Shown here piece after piece: positions 43,904 to 55,967 of a DNA stretch of 64,000 nt. The stretch is from contig NZ_CP013910.1 of NCBI RefSeq assembly GCF_001507665.1, forward strand, positions 1,301,501 through 1,365,500, read 5' to 3'. The stretch comes from Deinococcus actinosclerus. GTDB taxonomy: Bacteria > Deinococcota > Deinococci > Deinococcales > Deinococcaceae. The notes under the pieces were generated by a model. That model was given only the letters and a program-made list of their open reading frames with translations, ran no database searches and was not told the origin of the DNA. Within the stretch, counting starts at the first letter, position 1. Every line of letters starts with the position of its first letter. The position numbers were made by a program, and so were the translations under genes.

Positions 43904-43909
43904 AGTGTA
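43904..43909 (-). promoter_or_regulatory. -10 box (TACACT) of the ATP-cone kinase gene
   Basis: Six bp before ATG 43897; that ATG only joins the main frame if one base is added to the 43882-43887 run. Confidence 0.5.
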
Positions 43910-43959
43910 GACCCTGACGGGAAGCCCGGCGTGACGGAGTACCCGTTCAGGCACAGGCC

Positions 43960-44571
43960 TCAGCGGGCGTCGCGCTTGACGGCCCCCTCCAGCAGCAGGT
44001 TCAGCGCCAGGCGCATCTCCTCCTGCAGGGGGCGCTCGGTGCCGTACGCACTCCAGCGCAGCGCCACCATCAGGTACGTGTCCGCGATCAGGTTGCTGAT
44101 GCGCTGCAGGGACAGGTCGGTGCGCATCATGCCCGCCTGATGCATGGGGCGCAGGATCAGCTCGATCACCTTGCTCAGCGGCAGCGCCTGGTACGCGGTG
44201 CGGGCCCGCTCGGGGTTGGGATTCATGACCTCGTACGCCAGCGGGGGGAAGAGATCGCGCTCGCGGGTGTTCTCGTCGGCGAGGCGGTCCCAGACCTCGT
44301 ACAGCACCGTCAGGGGCGGCGTGCCGTCGTGCAGGCGGGACTCGGCGTGGTCGCGCAGGCGGTTCATGACCTCGCTGCCGTAGTCGAGCAGCACCGCTTC
44401 CTTGTACGGGTAGTAGTTGAAGAACGTGCCGCGCGAGACGTTGCTGGCCCGGGCGATGTCGGTCGCGGTGGTCGTCTGGAACCCGCCGCGTTTGAACAGG
44501 TCAATGGCGACGTTGTAGATGCGGGCGCGGCGGCGCTCCTTCTGGCGTTCGCGCAGCGAGGTTGAATCCAT
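43960..44571 (-). CDS. TetR-family transcriptional regulator
   Basis: A 203-residue repressor-type protein. The N-terminal DNA-binding domain reads [20 protein letters not shown], then [20 protein letters not shown], the TetR helix-turn-helix; the C-terminal ligand domain is not classifiable. ATG 44571 has TACCCT 8 bp upstream. It is divergent to the polyphosphate glucokinase gene with a perfect palindrome between them. Confidence 0.85.
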   Translation of the reverse strand: MDSTSLRERQKERRRARIYNVAIDLFKRGGFQTTTATDIARASNVSRGTFFNYYPYKEAVLLDYGSEVMNRLRDHAESRLHDGTPPLTVLYEVWDRLADENTRERDLFPPLAYEVMNPNPERARTAYQALPLSKVIELILRPMHQAGMMRTDLSLQRISNLIADTYLMVALRWSAYGTERPLQEEMRLALNLLLEGAVKRDAR

Positions 44572-44579
44572 GATTCCCC

Positions 44580-44585
44580 AGGGTA
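44580..44585 (-). promoter_or_regulatory. -10 box (TACCCT, overlapping TATACC) of the TetR gene
   Basis: Eight bp before ATG 44571, no ribosome binding site. Confidence 0.5.
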
Positions 44586-44608
44586 TAGCGTTTCCGGTAC
44601 AAAATTGC

Positions 44609-44625
44609 ACCCCGTCCAACGGGGT
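44609..44625. promoter_or_regulatory. Operator-like palindrome between tetR and the glucokinase gene
   Basis: ACCCCGT-CCA-ACGGGGT is a perfect 7-3-7 palindrome located about 24 bp upstream of the TetR -10 box and 41 bp from the glucokinase -10 box. Binding by the adjacent TetR protein is inferred. Confidence 0.5.
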
Positions 44626-44666
44626 TGTCTGCCTGGGGGTCCCCGGACGGGCCGGGGCGCGTGCGG

Positions 44667-44672
44667 TACGCT
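44667..44672 (+). promoter_or_regulatory. -10 box (TACGCT) of the polyphosphate glucokinase gene
   Basis: Seven bp before ATG 44680, no ribosome binding site. Confidence 0.55.
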
Positions 44673-44679
44673 GGGACTC

Positions 44680-45492
44680 ATGAGCGTGATCCTGGGCATC
44701 GACATCGGCGGGAGTGGCATCAAGGGCGCGCCCGTGGACACCCGCACCGGCCGGCTCACCGCCGAACGCCACCGCATCCCCACCCCGGACGGGGCCGCGC
44801 CGGCGGACGTGAAACAGGTCGTGGCGCAGCTCGTCGAGCACTTCGGCCTGCCGGGTCCGGTCGGCGTGACCTTTCCCGGCATCGTTCAGCGCGGCCACAC
44901 CCTCTCGGCCGCGAACGTCCACCCGGACTGGGTCGGCCTGAACGCCGACGCGCTGTTCACCGAGGCCACCGGGCACGAGGTTCACCTGATCAACGACGCC
45001 GACGCCGCCGGACTCGCCGAGGCCCGCTTCGGCGCCGGGCAGGGCGAGACGGGCAGCGTCCTCGTACTGACCTTCGGCACCGGGATCGGCAGCGCCCTGG
45101 TGCATGGCGGCGTCCTAGTGCCGAACACCGAGCTGGGCCACCTGTGGCTGCGCGACAAGCACGCCGAGACCTGGGCGTCCGACCGCGCCCGCGAACGCGA
45201 CGACCTGAACTGGAAACAGTGGAGCAAGCGCGCCAGCACGTACCTGCAGCACCTGGAACTGCTGTTCAGCCCGGAACTGTTCATCATCGGCGGCGGCGTC
45301 AGCAAGAAGGCCGACAAGTGGCGCGAGCACCTCAAGGCCGAGCGCACCCGCGTCGTGCCCGCACGGCTGCTGAACGAGGCCGGGATCATCGGGGCCGCCA
45401 TGATGGCCGCCGGCCGCGACCCGGCCCTGAACGCCGAACTGGACGAACCAGCTGCCCCCAGCGCCACACCCACCCGCAAGCCCAGGAACTGA
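44680..45492 (+). CDS. ppgK: Polyphosphate glucokinase (ROK family)
   Basis: Phosphorylates glucose using inorganic polyphosphate and/or ATP. The 270-residue protein has the ROK phosphate motif [17 protein letters not shown], the catalytic Asp in [16 protein letters not shown], the second phosphate loop [12 protein letters not shown], and the PpgK-type [15 protein letters not shown]. The C-terminal 25 residues are Pro/Ala-rich. The usual ROK zinc-cysteine motif is absent, as in PpgK. Confidence 0.85.
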   Translation: MSVILGIDIGGSGIKGAPVDTRTGRLTAERHRIPTPDGAAPADVKQVVAQLVEHFGLPGPVGVTFPGIVQRGHTLSAANVHPDWVGLNADALFTEATGHEVHLINDADAAGLAEARFGAGQGETGSVLVLTFGTGIGSALVHGGVLVPNTELGHLWLRDKHAETWASDRARERDDLNWKQWSKRASTYLQHLELLFSPELFIIGGGVSKKADKWREHLKAERTRVVPARLLNEAGIIGAAMMAAGRDPALNAELDEPAAPSATPTRKPRN

Positions 45493-45545
45493 CCTGTTCG
45501 GGCCCACCCGGGAACCCGCGCGCGGCTGGTCCCGTACCGCCCGTC

Positions 45546-46280
45546 ATGGGATTCCTCAAGAAGATGATGGCTGCCATCGGCGTGGGCGGCGCGCGTGTCG
45601 ACGCCCAGGTCCACACCCCCGCCGTGCGGATCGGCGACAGCGTCACCGGCGTGCTGGTCGTGCAGGGCGGGAACCTTGACCAGCGCATCGAACGCGTGAA
45701 CCTCGGGCTCGCCACCCGCTACAGGAGTGACGACAGCTACGTCTCGCACCAGCTGAGCAAATTCCAGGTCATTCCCACCTTCGAGCTGCGCGCCGGGGAA
45801 CGCCGCGAATTCCCCTTCAGTATCCCCGTCGAGCCCGGCACGCCCCTGTCGCTGCCCGGCACGCAGCTGTGGCTGGCCACCGACATGGACATCGCGGGCG
45901 CCGTGGACCCCGGTGACCAGGACCACCTCCAGATCCTCCCCAGCCGCGAGATGGAGGTGCTGTTCCAGGGCGCGCAGCGCCTGGGCTTCCAGCTCAGCGG
46001 CAGCGAGATCGAGTACCACCACGGCCGCGTCGTGCAGGAGATCAGCTTCCGCCCCCCGCACGGCCAGTACCGTATCGCCGAGATCGAGATGATGCTCTTC
46101 CCGCAGGCAGGCGGCCTGGACGTCATCCTGGAGGTGGACCGCCGCGCCACGGGCGTCGCCAGCCTGTTCACCAGCGAGTTCGAGCAGCGCGGCCGCTGGC
46201 ACCTGAGCGCCGCCACGCTGGGCGCCGGACCGGACGCCGTCGCCCGTGAACTCGAGGCCCGCATCCGCGCGCTGCTGTAA
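45546..46280 (+). CDS. Sporulation-control protein Spo0M family (arrestin-like)
   Basis: A 244-residue cytoplasmic beta-rich protein. The start GFLKKMMAAIGVGGARVDAQ, then GDSVTGVLVVQGGNLDQRIE and PFSIPVEPGTPLSLPG, are hallmarks of the SpoOM arrestin-like fold. In Bacillus it affects the sporulation phosphorelay; here, with no sporulation, the role is unknown. No clear -10 box or ribosome binding site precedes ATG 45546. Confidence 0.8.
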   Translation: MGFLKKMMAAIGVGGARVDAQVHTPAVRIGDSVTGVLVVQGGNLDQRIERVNLGLATRYRSDDSYVSHQLSKFQVIPTFELRAGERREFPFSIPVEPGTPLSLPGTQLWLATDMDIAGAVDPGDQDHLQILPSREMEVLFQGAQRLGFQLSGSEIEYHHGRVVQEISFRPPHGQYRIAEIEMMLFPQAGGLDVILEVDRRATGVASLFTSEFEQRGRWHLSAATLGAGPDAVARELEARIRALL

Positions 46281-46289
46281 GCCAGGACA

Positions 46290-46325
46290 GCGCCGCCCCC
46301 CTGCCACGGGGGGCGGCGCGTTTTT
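46290..46325 (+). terminator. Rho-independent terminator after the Spo0M-like gene
   Basis: Perfect 12-bp stem (GCGCCGCCCCCC and its complement), 6-nt loop, followed by GTTTTT. The clearest terminator in the window. It separates this gene from the converging sulfur operon. Confidence 0.9.
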
Positions 46326-46331
46326 GGGCTG

Positions 46332-47081
46332 TCATTCACCCAGCAGGCGTTTGAGGTCATCCACGCTCGTCTGCGCGGCGGGGGCGTCCAGCGCCACCTG
46401 ACCGCCGCGCAGGGCCACGACCCGCTGGCCCAAGTGCAGGGCTTCTTCCAGCTGGTGCGTGACGAACACGACGGTCACGCCCGACTGCCGCCAGAGGGTC
46501 AGCAGTTCGTCGGCCAGGGTGGTGCGGGTCGCGTGGTCCAGGGCGCTGAAGGGCTCGTCGAGCAGCAGCAGGCCCGGGCGGGTGACCAGGGCGCGGGCCA
46601 GGGCGACGCGCTGGCGCTGCCCGCCGCTGAGTTCGTGCGGGCGGCGCGGGCCGTACCCGTCCAGGCCCACCTGCCGCAGGGCGTCCTGCACGCGCGCGTC
46701 GCGTTCGGCGCGGGGCACGCCACGCAGGCCGAAGGCGACGTTCCCGGCCACGGTCAGCCAGGGGAACAGCGCGGCCTCCTGCTGCACCAGGGTCAGGCGT
46801 GGGTGCGGGCCGCGCACGACCTCGCCACCCAGGCTGATCTGGCCGCGCTGGGGTTTCAGAAACCCGGCCAGGAGGCTCAGCAGGGTGCTCTTGCCGCTGC
46901 CGGACGGCCCGACGACGCACAGGAACTCCCCGCCCGGCACGTCGAGGGTCAGGGGGCCGACGCCCGCCCCTTGCCCACGGCGGCCCTGGTAGTGGTACGT
47001 CACGCCGTCCAGGGTCAGGGGCGCGCCGCCACGTTCGGCGGTGCGGGGGGCGGCAGCGGCGCGGTTCATGGTGGTGGTCAT
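46332..47081 (-). CDS. ABC transporter ATP-binding protein, sulfonate/taurine/nitrate type
   Basis: A 249-residue ATPase of the SsuB/TauB class: Walker [19 protein letters not shown]-loop [14 protein letters not shown], signature [15 protein letters not shown], Walker [13 protein letters not shown] and H-loop [11 protein letters not shown]. The ATG overlaps the permease stop (ATGA). Last gene of the sulfur operon, so a sulfur source such as a sulfonate is the likely cargo. Confidence 0.88.
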   Translation of the reverse strand: MTTTMNRAAAAPRTAERGGAPLTLDGVTYHYQGRRGQGAGVGPLTLDVPGGEFLCVVGPSGSGKSTLLSLLAGFLKPQRGQISLGGEVVRGPHPRLTLVQQEAALFPWLTVAGNVAFGLRGVPRAERDARVQDALRQVGLDGYGPRRPHELSGGQRQRVALARALVTRPGLLLLDEPFSALDHATRTTLADELLTLWRQSGVTVVFVTHQLEEALHLGQRVVALRGGQVALDAPAAQTSVDDLKRLLGE

Positions 47082-47914
47082 TGTGGCACCTCCAGGCCGT
47101 AGTCACGCCGGACGCGGCCCTCGGCGGCGCGCAGCAGCGAGTCGAACAGCCCGCCGATCACGCCGATGATGATGATCGTCGCCAGGACCAGCGCCACGTT
47201 CGCGGTGTTCCGCCCGACCTCCAGCTGCTCGCCCAGGCTGGCCGCCCCGGCGATCAGGAGTTCCCCGCCGACCAGGGCGCGCCACGCGAAGCTCCAGGCG
47301 GTGCGCAGCCCGGTCAGGATGCTGGGCACGCTGGCGGGCAGCAGTACGCGCACGATCAGGCTCAGCGAGCTGGCCCCCAGGGTGCGGCCCGCCACGCGCA
47401 GCGCCGGGGGGACGTTCAGCAGCGCGCCGGACACCGCCAGCGCCACCGGGATGAAGCCTTCCAGGATGACCACGAACAGCACGGCGCGTTCGTTCAGGCC
47501 CAGGAACAGGATCGCGAACGGCACGAACGCGATGCTGGGGACGCTCTGGATGCCGGTCAGGTACGCGCCCAGCGTGGTCCGCAGCGGCCGCCACGCGCCC
47601 ATCAGCAGGCCCACTGCCGTTCCCAGCAGCACGGCGATCACGTACCCGGTCAGGACGCGGCGCAGACTCCCGCCGATGGCCGAGAGCAGCTTGCCGTCCT
47701 GCGGGCCGGTGCCCCACAGGCCGTAGCTGATCTCGGTCCACACGGCCTTCGGACCGGGAAACACGTACGGCGGGTACAGCTTGAGCACGTCGGTGATCAG
47801 CCACCACGCGCCCAGGATGACCAGCAGGCCCACGAGCTGTGTGACCAGGGTCTGCCAGCGGCCCGGGCCCCGCGCGGCGCGGGTGGGTTGAATGTCAGGG
47901 GAGAGGGCGGTCAT
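47078..47914 (-). CDS. ABC transporter permease, sulfonate/taurine/nitrate type
   Basis: A 278-residue membrane protein of the SsuC/TauC family with about six segments and the EAA-type loop ([20 protein letters not shown]) plus [19 protein letters not shown], typical of this class. GAGGA precedes the ATG. It lies between the binding protein and ATPase genes. Confidence 0.87.
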   Translation of the reverse strand: MTALSPDIQPTRAARGPGRWQTLVTQLVGLLVILGAWWLITDVLKLYPPYVFPGPKAVWTEISYGLWGTGPQDGKLLSAIGGSLRRVLTGYVIAVLLGTAVGLLMGAWRPLRTTLGAYLTGIQSVPSIAFVPFAILFLGLNERAVLFVVILEGFIPVALAVSGALLNVPPALRVAGRTLGASSLSLIVRVLLPASVPSILTGLRTAWSFAWRALVGGELLIAGAASLGEQLEVGRNTANVALVLATIIIIGVIGGLFDSLLRAAEGRVRRDYGLEVPQ

Positions 47915-47932
47915 AGCGGTTCCTCCCCGGGG

Positions 47933-48883
47933 TCACTTGCGGATGAACGGCGCGAGGTCCGGCGCGCTGCGGGCGTACCCGGCTTCCACGTTCAGCTTGG
48001 CGTACTCGGTCAGCGCGGCCAGGTCGAGGCTGGTCGTGAAGCGCGTCCGGGCAAAGGCCCGCTGAAGCACGCGCGGGTCGAGTTTCGCGCCCGTGAGTTT
48101 GAGCAGCTGCGCGTTCACGGCCGTCTGGGCGCCCACCGGGCTCTTGTTGATGAACGCCACCGCCTCGCTGTGCGCCTTGAGGAACGCCGCGACGAGCTGC
48201 GGGTTGGCCTGCGCGAACTTCGTGTTCACGATCACGACGGTCGTGGGGTACTTCCCGTCGCGCCAGACGGTCTTCTCGGTCCCGATGACCTTGTGGCCCT
48301 GCGCCTCGAGGGCCGCGCCCCAGGGTTCGGGCACCAGCGTGGCGTCCACGCGCTTGGCGGCGAAGGCGGCCAGCACGTCGACCGGCGCGACCGGCGTGAT
48401 GGTCACGTTCCCGCCGTCCGTCTTGGACTTCAGGCTGTTCTCGTTCAGGATGTGGCGCAGGCTGATGTCCTGGGTGTTGCCCAGGCTGGGCACCGCGATG
48501 ATCTTCCCGGCCAGGTCCTTATACGACTTGATGCCGCTGTCCTTGCGCGCGACGAGCACCGCGCCGGCCTCGCTGGCGCCGGCCAGGAACTGCACGGGCA
48601 TGCCGCGCCCGGCGGCGTTGATGGCCGGGCCCGGGCCCACGTAGGCGATGTCGATCTGCCCGGCGGCGAAGGCCTCGGTCAGGGTGGTGCCAGACACGAA
48701 TTCCTTCGCGTCCAGTTTCACCTTGCCGAGCGCTTTCTGGAAGGTGCCGCGCTCCAGGCCCACCAGGGCGGGGGCGTGCGTGAGGTTCGGGAAGAAGCCC
48801 AGCCGGACGGTCTGGGCGTCCTGGGCGGCGGCGGTGGTCGTGAGGGTCAGGGTGAGCAGGGTCAGCAGTGCGTTTCGGGTCAT
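47933..48883 (-). CDS. ABC transporter substrate-binding protein, sulfonate/aliphatic sulfur type
   Basis: A 316-residue SsuA/TauA/NMT1-type binding protein with a signal peptide ([19 protein letters not shown]). The family pattern is clear: [56 protein letters not shown] and [20 protein letters not shown] 48883 follows GGAGGGA, so the longer reading is rejected. It lies 97 bp after sat, so an extra promoter is possible. The substrate is inferred from the operon. Confidence 0.85.
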   Translation of the reverse strand: MTRNALLTLLTLTLTTTAAAQDAQTVRLGFFPNLTHAPALVGLERGTFQKALGKVKLDAKEFVSGTTLTEAFAAGQIDIAYVGPGPAINAAGRGMPVQFLAGASEAGAVLVARKDSGIKSYKDLAGKIIAVPSLGNTQDISLRHILNENSLKSKTDGGNVTITPVAPVDVLAAFAAKRVDATLVPEPWGAALEAQGHKVIGTEKTVWRDGKYPTTVVIVNTKFAQANPQLVAAFLKAHSEAVAFINKSPVGAQTAVNAQLLKLTGAKLDPRVLQRAFARTRFTTSLDLAALTEYAKLNVEAGYARSAPDLAPFIRK

Positions 48884-48980
48884 TCGTCCCTCCGGATCAG
48901 GTTGCTGCATTTCACGGTGCGCGGCGGGCAGGCACATGTGACCGGGCCTGCCGGGGCTTCAGGGTTTCTTCAGGAGCCGT

Positions 48981-50147
48981 TCAGACCGGCTGGGTGTACG
49001 CAGCGCGCAGCACCTCGGCCACCTCGGGCCGGGTGAACTCGGCGGGCAGGTTCTCCCCGGCGCGCAGCTTCTCGCGCACCTTCGTGCCGCTCAGCACGAG
49101 GTGGTGCGAGCTGTCGTGCGGGCAGGTGCGGGGGCTGACGAGCTGCCCGCAGGAGTTGCAGTAGAAGGTGTGCTCGAACTTCAGGATCTGCACGCCCAGT
49201 TCCTCGGGCGTGTACGCGCTGAAGATCTCCTGCGCGTCGTACGTGCCGTAGTAGCTGCCCACCCCCGCGTGGTCGCGGCCCACGATGAAGTGCGTCACGC
49301 CGTAGTTGCGCCGGGACAGGGCGTGCAGGATCGCCTCGCGCGGCCCGGCGTAGCGCATGGCGGCCGGGTACACGCTGAGCAGCGTGCGGGCCTGCGGGTA
49401 GTAGCCCTCCAGCAGCACCTCGTACGCCTGCACGCGGGTGGCGGCGGGCACGTCGTCGCCCTTGGTGGTGCCGACTAGCGGGTGCAGCAGCAGCCCGTCC
49501 ACGAGTTCCAGCGCCACCTTCTGCAGGTACTCGTGCGCGCGGTGGATGGGGTTGCGGGTCTGGAACGCCACCGCAGAGCGCCAGCCGCGCGCCTCGATCA
49601 CCTCGCGCACCTCGGCGGGCGTGCGGTGGTGACGGGGGAAGTAGCCGCGGGGCACCTCGAACAGCGCGACCGGCCCGGCCAGGTTGACGTCACCCTGCGC
49701 GTACAGCGCGGCCACGCCGGGGTGCGTCCCGTCCTCGGTGCGGTACACCTCGCGCGCCTCCCAGGCCTTGCGGGCCGCGTAGGCCTCCTGCACGTCCACC
49801 CAGCCCACGTCCTGACCCTCGAAGCTCAGCACCACGCGCCCGCGCAGCCCGGCGTGCTCGGCGCTCACGGGCAGCGTGATCGGGATGCTCCAGGGCGTGC
49901 CGTCCGCGAGGCGCAGCCGCTCGATGACCGAGAGGTAGTCCGCCTCGTTCACGAAGCCGGTCAGGGGGGAGTACGCGCCGGTGGCGAGCATCTCCAGGTC
50001 GGCCAGGGTGCGCTCGCTGATGTTTAGGCGCGGCAGCGCGGCGAGTTCCGCCGGGTCGAAGTCGTGTCCGGCGCGGCGCATGCCGTTCACGAGGGTGCCG
50101 CCGAGGGGGCTGGGGAGGGTGGAGGTGGTGGGGAGCAGGATCGTCAT
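48981..50147 (-). CDS. sat: Sulfate adenylyltransferase (ATP sulfurylase)
   Basis: Activates sulfate to adenosine 5'-phosphosulfate (APS). The 388-residue, single-subunit type has [20 protein letters not shown] with the QTRNPxH motif, [18 protein letters not shown], and [15 protein letters not shown]. Near the C-terminus Cys residues ([17 protein letters not shown]) form a zinc-type site. AGAGGTC precedes the ATG. The 99-bp gap before it holds no other gene. Confidence 0.92.
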   Translation of the reverse strand: MTILLPTTSTLPSPLGGTLVNGMRRAGHDFDPAELAALPRLNISERTLADLEMLATGAYSPLTGFVNEADYLSVIERLRLADGTPWSIPITLPVSAEHAGLRGRVVLSFEGQDVGWVDVQEAYAARKAWEAREVYRTEDGTHPGVAALYAQGDVNLAGPVALFEVPRGYFPRHHRTPAEVREVIEARGWRSAVAFQTRNPIHRAHEYLQKVALELVDGLLLHPLVGTTKGDDVPAATRVQAYEVLLEGYYPQARTLLSVYPAAMRYAGPREAILHALSRRNYGVTHFIVGRDHAGVGSYYGTYDAQEIFSAYTPEELGVQILKFEHTFYCNSCGQLVSPRTCPHDSSHHLVLSGTKVREKLRAGENLPAEFTRPEVAEVLRAAYTQPV

Positions 50148-50246
50148 GGGTCAGACCTCTTGATGAAAAGACTCAACTATTCGGGGCAGGAAAAGCCGCT
50201 CAGGGTTCAGGCGGCGGTGCAGGGCGCGGGCGTCAACAGCGGCGCG

Positions 50247-50926
<680 letters not shown>

Positions 50927-50930
<4 letters not shown>

Positions 50931-51462
50931 AGCTTCAGCGCCTCCAGCAGCTGCCCCACGCCCTCCTCGACGCTGATGCGGTCGGTGCGCAGGTGCAAGT
51001 CCGGGTGCTCGGGGGCCTCGTAGGGGTCGCTGACCCCGGTGAAGTGCGGGATCTCCCCGGCGATGGCCTTGAGGTACAGGCCCTTCACGTCCCGCGCGGT
51101 CACGACGTCCAGCGGGGCGTCCACGAAGACTTCCAGCGCGTTCGGCAGACCGGAAAGCACCTCGCGGCGGGTGTCGGCGTAGGGGCTGATCGCGCTGACG
51201 AGGACCGTCACGCCGTGTTTGGCGAGCAGGCCCGCCACGAAGCCGATGCGGCGCACGTTCGTGTCCCGGTCGGCCTTCGAGAAGCCCAGGCCCTTGCTGA
51301 GGTTCTCGCGCACCGCGTCGCCGTCGAGCAGTTCGGCGGCCACGCCGCGCGCCAGGAGTTCCGCGTACAGGGCGCTCGCCAGGGTGCTCTTGCCCGCGCC
51401 GCTCAGGCCGGTCAGCCACACCACGCGGCCCGTCCCGACGGCCTGCTGCTCGGCCACGGCGG

Positions 51463-51466
<4 letters not shown>
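50927..51466 (-). CDS. cysC: Adenylylsulfate kinase (APS kinase)
   Basis: Phosphorylates APS to PAPS. The 179-residue P-loop kinase has [56 protein letters not shown] and FVDAPLDV followed by [15 protein letters not shown], all CysC signatures. Its GTG overlaps the sulfite reductase stop (GTGA). Confidence 0.92.
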
Positions 51467-53034
<1,568 letters not shown>

Positions 53035-53043
53035 GATGGGTCC

Positions 53044-53494
53044 TTAGCGCTTGAGGAGCTGGTAGCGGAGGCGGCGGTACTGGAAGTACATCACGCACCC
53101 CACGCAGATCTTCTGGGAGAGGTTCAGAACGGCCAGGGCGATCACGATCACGCCCAGCACCGCCCCGACGATGGGGAGACCCGCCAGTGTAAAGGTCGCG
53201 GAGGCCAGCAGGAAGCTGCCGCCCACGCCCTGCGCGAAGTGGTGCGCGCGGGGGTCCTCCTCGACGATCTCGGGCTTGAGGCCCAGGGCGGGCCCCAGCA
53301 GGCGGTACGCGGCGCGCATGGGGGAGAGGTCGGGCGTGACGGCCCCGATCAGCATGGCCGCGCCCAGCACGAGCGTCAGGGCCGGGACGGTCAGGATCAC
53401 GGCCAGCAGCGTCACGAACACCACCGTGACCTGATTGAACTTCAGCGCACTCAGGTCCGTGCGCGCGGGCTGGCGGGTGGGGGCCGGGGCAATC
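53044..53494 (-). CDS. DUF4395-like membrane protein heading the sulfur operon
   Basis: A 149-residue protein with about four membrane segments (VTVVFVTLLAVILTVPALTL among them) and a C-terminal Cys pair (ICVGCVMYFQYR). DUF4395 proteins are often linked to sulfur metabolism; a role in sulfur relay or transport is inferred from position. ATG 53494 has TACCTT 8 bp upstream. The end is just before the sulfite reductase gene. Confidence 0.7.
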
Positions 53495-53501
53495 ATTGAC
53501 A

Positions 53502-53515
53502 AAAAAGGTAAACCT
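53502..53515. promoter_or_regulatory. Palindrome overlapping the sulfur operon -10 box
   Basis: AAAGGT-AA-ACCTTT is a perfect 6-2-6 palindrome that contains the -10 box. It could bind a regulator responding to sulfur state; none is identified here. Confidence 0.45.
53503..53508 (-). promoter_or_regulatory. -10 box (TACCTT) of the sulfur assimilation operon
   Basis: Eight bp before ATG 53494. A possible -35 (TTGTGT at 53528-53533) has a 19-bp spacer, longer than ideal. Confidence 0.45.
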
Positions 53516-53587
53516 TTGGGGGCGCCAACACAAGTCAACCATCCAGACAGCCCACGCCCCCTGTCCGGACAGCTCACCCCTGGGCGC

Positions 53588-54535
53588 TCAGCGTTCGCAG
53601 GCCAGCCCGTCGCCGTCGCCGTCCAGTCCCGGCCGGTAGCCGGGCTGCCCCCGCTGCAGCGGCAGCGCCGCCCCCGCTGCGCGCGCCGCCGCGCAACTCG
53701 TGAAGCCCCCGGGCGGCGCGTCGGCGGCCCCGCCGTCCAGCGGGCAGGCCCCTGCCGGCAGCCGGAACGGCGCGGCCCCCCGGGCCTGCACCCGGTAGCC
53801 CAGATCCTCCAGCGCCCCCAGCGTCAGCGGGCTCACCGGATTGAGCCGCCCCGTGTAGTCCCCGGACGACCCGGACAGCACCTCCGAGCACACCACCTCG
53901 CCCGCCCAGTGCCCCCGGTCGGGGTCGAGCGGAATGCCCGCGCCCTTGCCCCCCAGCGCCCGGAACGCCGCCACGGCCCGGGGCGCCACGTACAGCGTGG
54001 TCTTGCCCTGCCGGTTCACGAACACCCGGTCGTCCTGGTCGCCACTCACGGAGATCCGCGCGTCCCGCTCCCACAGCGTCCCCACGCCCAGCACGTGCAG
54101 GAACTCGTGGATCATGGTGTCCAGCACGTCCGTGCGCGGCAGATCCGACAGCCCCGAACTGTTCAGGTCCACCACGCCGTAGATGGGCAGGAACGACCCG
54201 TCATGCAGGTCGCAGGGCATCCCGGTCGCGTACAGGTCGTCATCCAGCCGCTTGACGCGCACGAACACCACCAGCCGCGTCAGGCGGCCGCGCAGCGCGG
54301 GCAGCCCCCGGTCGCACTCGCCCGCCGGGACGTCCACCCGCACCGGCTCGAACGGCGAGGCGATCAGCGCCGACACCCGCCGCGCCGCCTCGTTCACCGC
54401 CGAGCGCTGCGCGGCCCCCAGCGGCGCCCCCAGGAACCGTACCTCGATCCCGAACGGCTCCGCCGCCACCGCGCCCGCCGGTCCCGCGCCCAGCAGCGCG
54501 CCTGCCAGTGCCACTCCCCGCCACCACGTCTTCAC
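53588..54535 (-). CDS. Secreted leishmanolysin-like metalloprotease with C-terminal excalibur domain
   Basis: A 315-residue secreted protein with a signal peptide ([20 protein letters not shown]). A zinc-metalloprotease motif [10 protein letters not shown] sits near residue 143 and the downstream region keeps the M8/leishmanolysin style ([17 protein letters not shown] with the Met-turn region weak). The last 35 residues are an excalibur calcium-binding repeat ([11 protein letters not shown]). Together these suggest a calcium-dependent extracellular protease. GTG 54535 has TACAGT 6 bp upstream. Confidence 0.75.
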   Translation of the reverse strand: MKTWWRGVALAGALLGAGPAGAVAAEPFGIEVRFLGAPLGAAQRSAVNEAARRVSALIASPFEPVRVDVPAGECDRGLPALRGRLTRLVVFVRVKRLDDDLYATGMPCDLHDGSFLPIYGVVDLNSSGLSDLPRTDVLDTMIHEFLHVLGVGTLWERDARISVSGDQDDRVFVNRQGKTTLYVAPRAVAAFRALGGKGAGIPLDPDRGHWAGEVVCSEVLSGSSGDYTGRLNPVSPLTLGALEDLGYRVQARGAAPFRLPAGACPLDGGAADAPPGGFTSCAAARAAGAALPLQRGQPGYRPGLDGDGDGLACER

Positions 54536-54541
54536 CCCCCT

Positions 54542-54547
54542 ACTGTA
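54542..54547 (-). promoter_or_regulatory. -10 box (TACAGT) of the M8 metalloprotease gene
   Basis: Six bp before GTG 54535; the opposing phosphoribosyltransferase -10 box is about 40 bp away. Confidence 0.5.
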
Positions 54548-54587
54548 CGGACTGCGGCCGGGGCACCCCGCCCACGCCGCCGCGCGT

Positions 54588-54593
54588 TACACT
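54588..54593 (+). promoter_or_regulatory. -10 box (TACACT) of the first phosphoribosyltransferase gene
   Basis: Seven bp before GTG 54601, no ribosome binding site. Confidence 0.55.
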
Positions 54594-54600
54594 GCGTCAA

Positions 54601-55131
54601 GTGGACACGTTCAAGGTTCAGATCGGTCGCGTGACCCGCGACCTGCCCATCGTGCCGGTTTCCCCGGACGTCAAGGTCGCCCTGTTCAACATGCTGGGCG
54701 ACACCGACGTCACCGAGGAAGCCGGGCGCGAACTTGCGCACAGGCTCCCCGCCGACATCGACGTGCTCGTCACGCCGGAAGTCAAGGCGCTGAGCCTCGC
54801 GCACGTCATCAGCCGGGAAAGCGGCAAGCCGTACATCGTCATCCGCAAGACCCAGAAGCCCTACATGGTCGATCCCGTCGCCCGCGAGGTCGTGAGCATC
54901 ACCACCGGCAAGCCGCAGCTGCTGGTGCTCGACGGTTTCGACGTGCAGAAGATCAGGGGCCGCAAGGTCGCCATCGTGGACGACGTGGTCTCCAGCGGCG
55001 GCACCCTGCACTCCATCCGCCAGATCATCGAGGAAGTCGGCGGGGAAGTCGCGGCGGTCGTCGCCGTGTTCACTGAAGGGCAGGAACGCCCCGAAGTGAC
55101 CGCGCTGGGCCACCTGCCCCTCTTCAAGTAA
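54601..55131 (+). CDS. Adenine-type phosphoribosyltransferase
   Basis: A 176-residue enzyme of the purine PRTase family. The PRPP-binding motif [16 protein letters not shown] is intact, along with [20 protein letters not shown], which matches the adenine PRTase hood/substrate region. It likely salvages adenine or a related base. GTG 54601 is set by the -10 box. A divergent paralog follows at 55362. Confidence 0.8.
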   Translation: MDTFKVQIGRVTRDLPIVPVSPDVKVALFNMLGDTDVTEEAGRELAHRLPADIDVLVTPEVKALSLAHVISRESGKPYIVIRKTQKPYMVDPVAREVVSITTGKPQLLVLDGFDVQKIRGRKVAIVDDVVSSGGTLHSIRQIIEEVGGEVAAVVAVFTEGQERPEVTALGHLPLFK

Positions 55132-55145
55132 AAGCCTCCTGACCC

Positions 55146-55170
55146 GGCCCCCTTCCACGTGGAGGGGGCC
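55146..55170 (+). terminator. Hairpin after the first phosphoribosyltransferase gene
   Basis: A 12-bp stem (GGCCCCCTCCAC type, one bulged T) with a very tight loop. No T-run follows. Confidence 0.45.
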
Positions 55171-55199
55171 CTGCCATGCCGTCCGGTCCTGCCGACCCC

Positions 55200-55332
55200 A
55201 TACAGACTCCGATTGAATGGCTTGCAAAGCCGTTCAATCCGAGCAGAGCGAGTGGGAGCGAAACGGGTTCCGGGCGTGGAGTGGGCAACCCGGTGCTGTC
55301 CCGGGTGTCAACGAAACAGCCGGAAACCGTAT
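55200..55332. repeat. MITE-like small intergenic repeat between two phosphoribosyltransferase genes
   Basis: A 133-bp element with imperfect terminal inverted repeats (ATACAGACTCC and GGAAACCGTAT, 8 of 11). Inside is a long inverted repeat (GATTGAATGGCTT against AAGCCGTTCAATC, 12 of 13). It has no coding capacity and resembles the small noncoding repeats scattered in Deinococcus genomes. It shares the ATAC(G/A)G end with the element at 60629-60751. Confidence 0.6.
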
Positions 55333-55350
55333 CAGCTGACGAACGTGCGT

Positions 55351-55356
55351 TAGCCT
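55351..55356 (+). promoter_or_regulatory. -10 box (TAGCCT) of the second phosphoribosyltransferase gene
   Basis: Five bp before ATG 55362, no ribosome binding site. It lies just past the repeat element, whose insertion may have set this promoter. Confidence 0.45.
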
Positions 55357-55361
55357 GAGCC

Positions 55362-55907
<546 letters not shown>

Positions 55908-55923
55908 CCCACGGCCAAAGGGC

Positions 55924-55952
55924 GCGCCCCGCCGGGCTGAGCGGCGGGGCGC
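55924..55952. terminator. Hairpin between converging genes
   Basis: Perfect 11-bp stem (GCGCCCCGCCG and its complement) with a 7-nt loop between the phosphoribosyltransferase paralog and the opposite-strand dehydrogenase-like gene. No T-run. Confidence 0.5.
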
Positions 55953-55967
55953 ACGGTTCGGCGCGGA

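Noticed and set aside
55200..55332. CRISPR-like or tRNA-like structure in the repeat between the phosphoribosyltransferase genes
   Set aside because: A single inverted repeat with no spacers and no anticodon/T-arm pattern; a MITE-like element fits better. No CRISPR array or tRNA was seen anywhere in the window.
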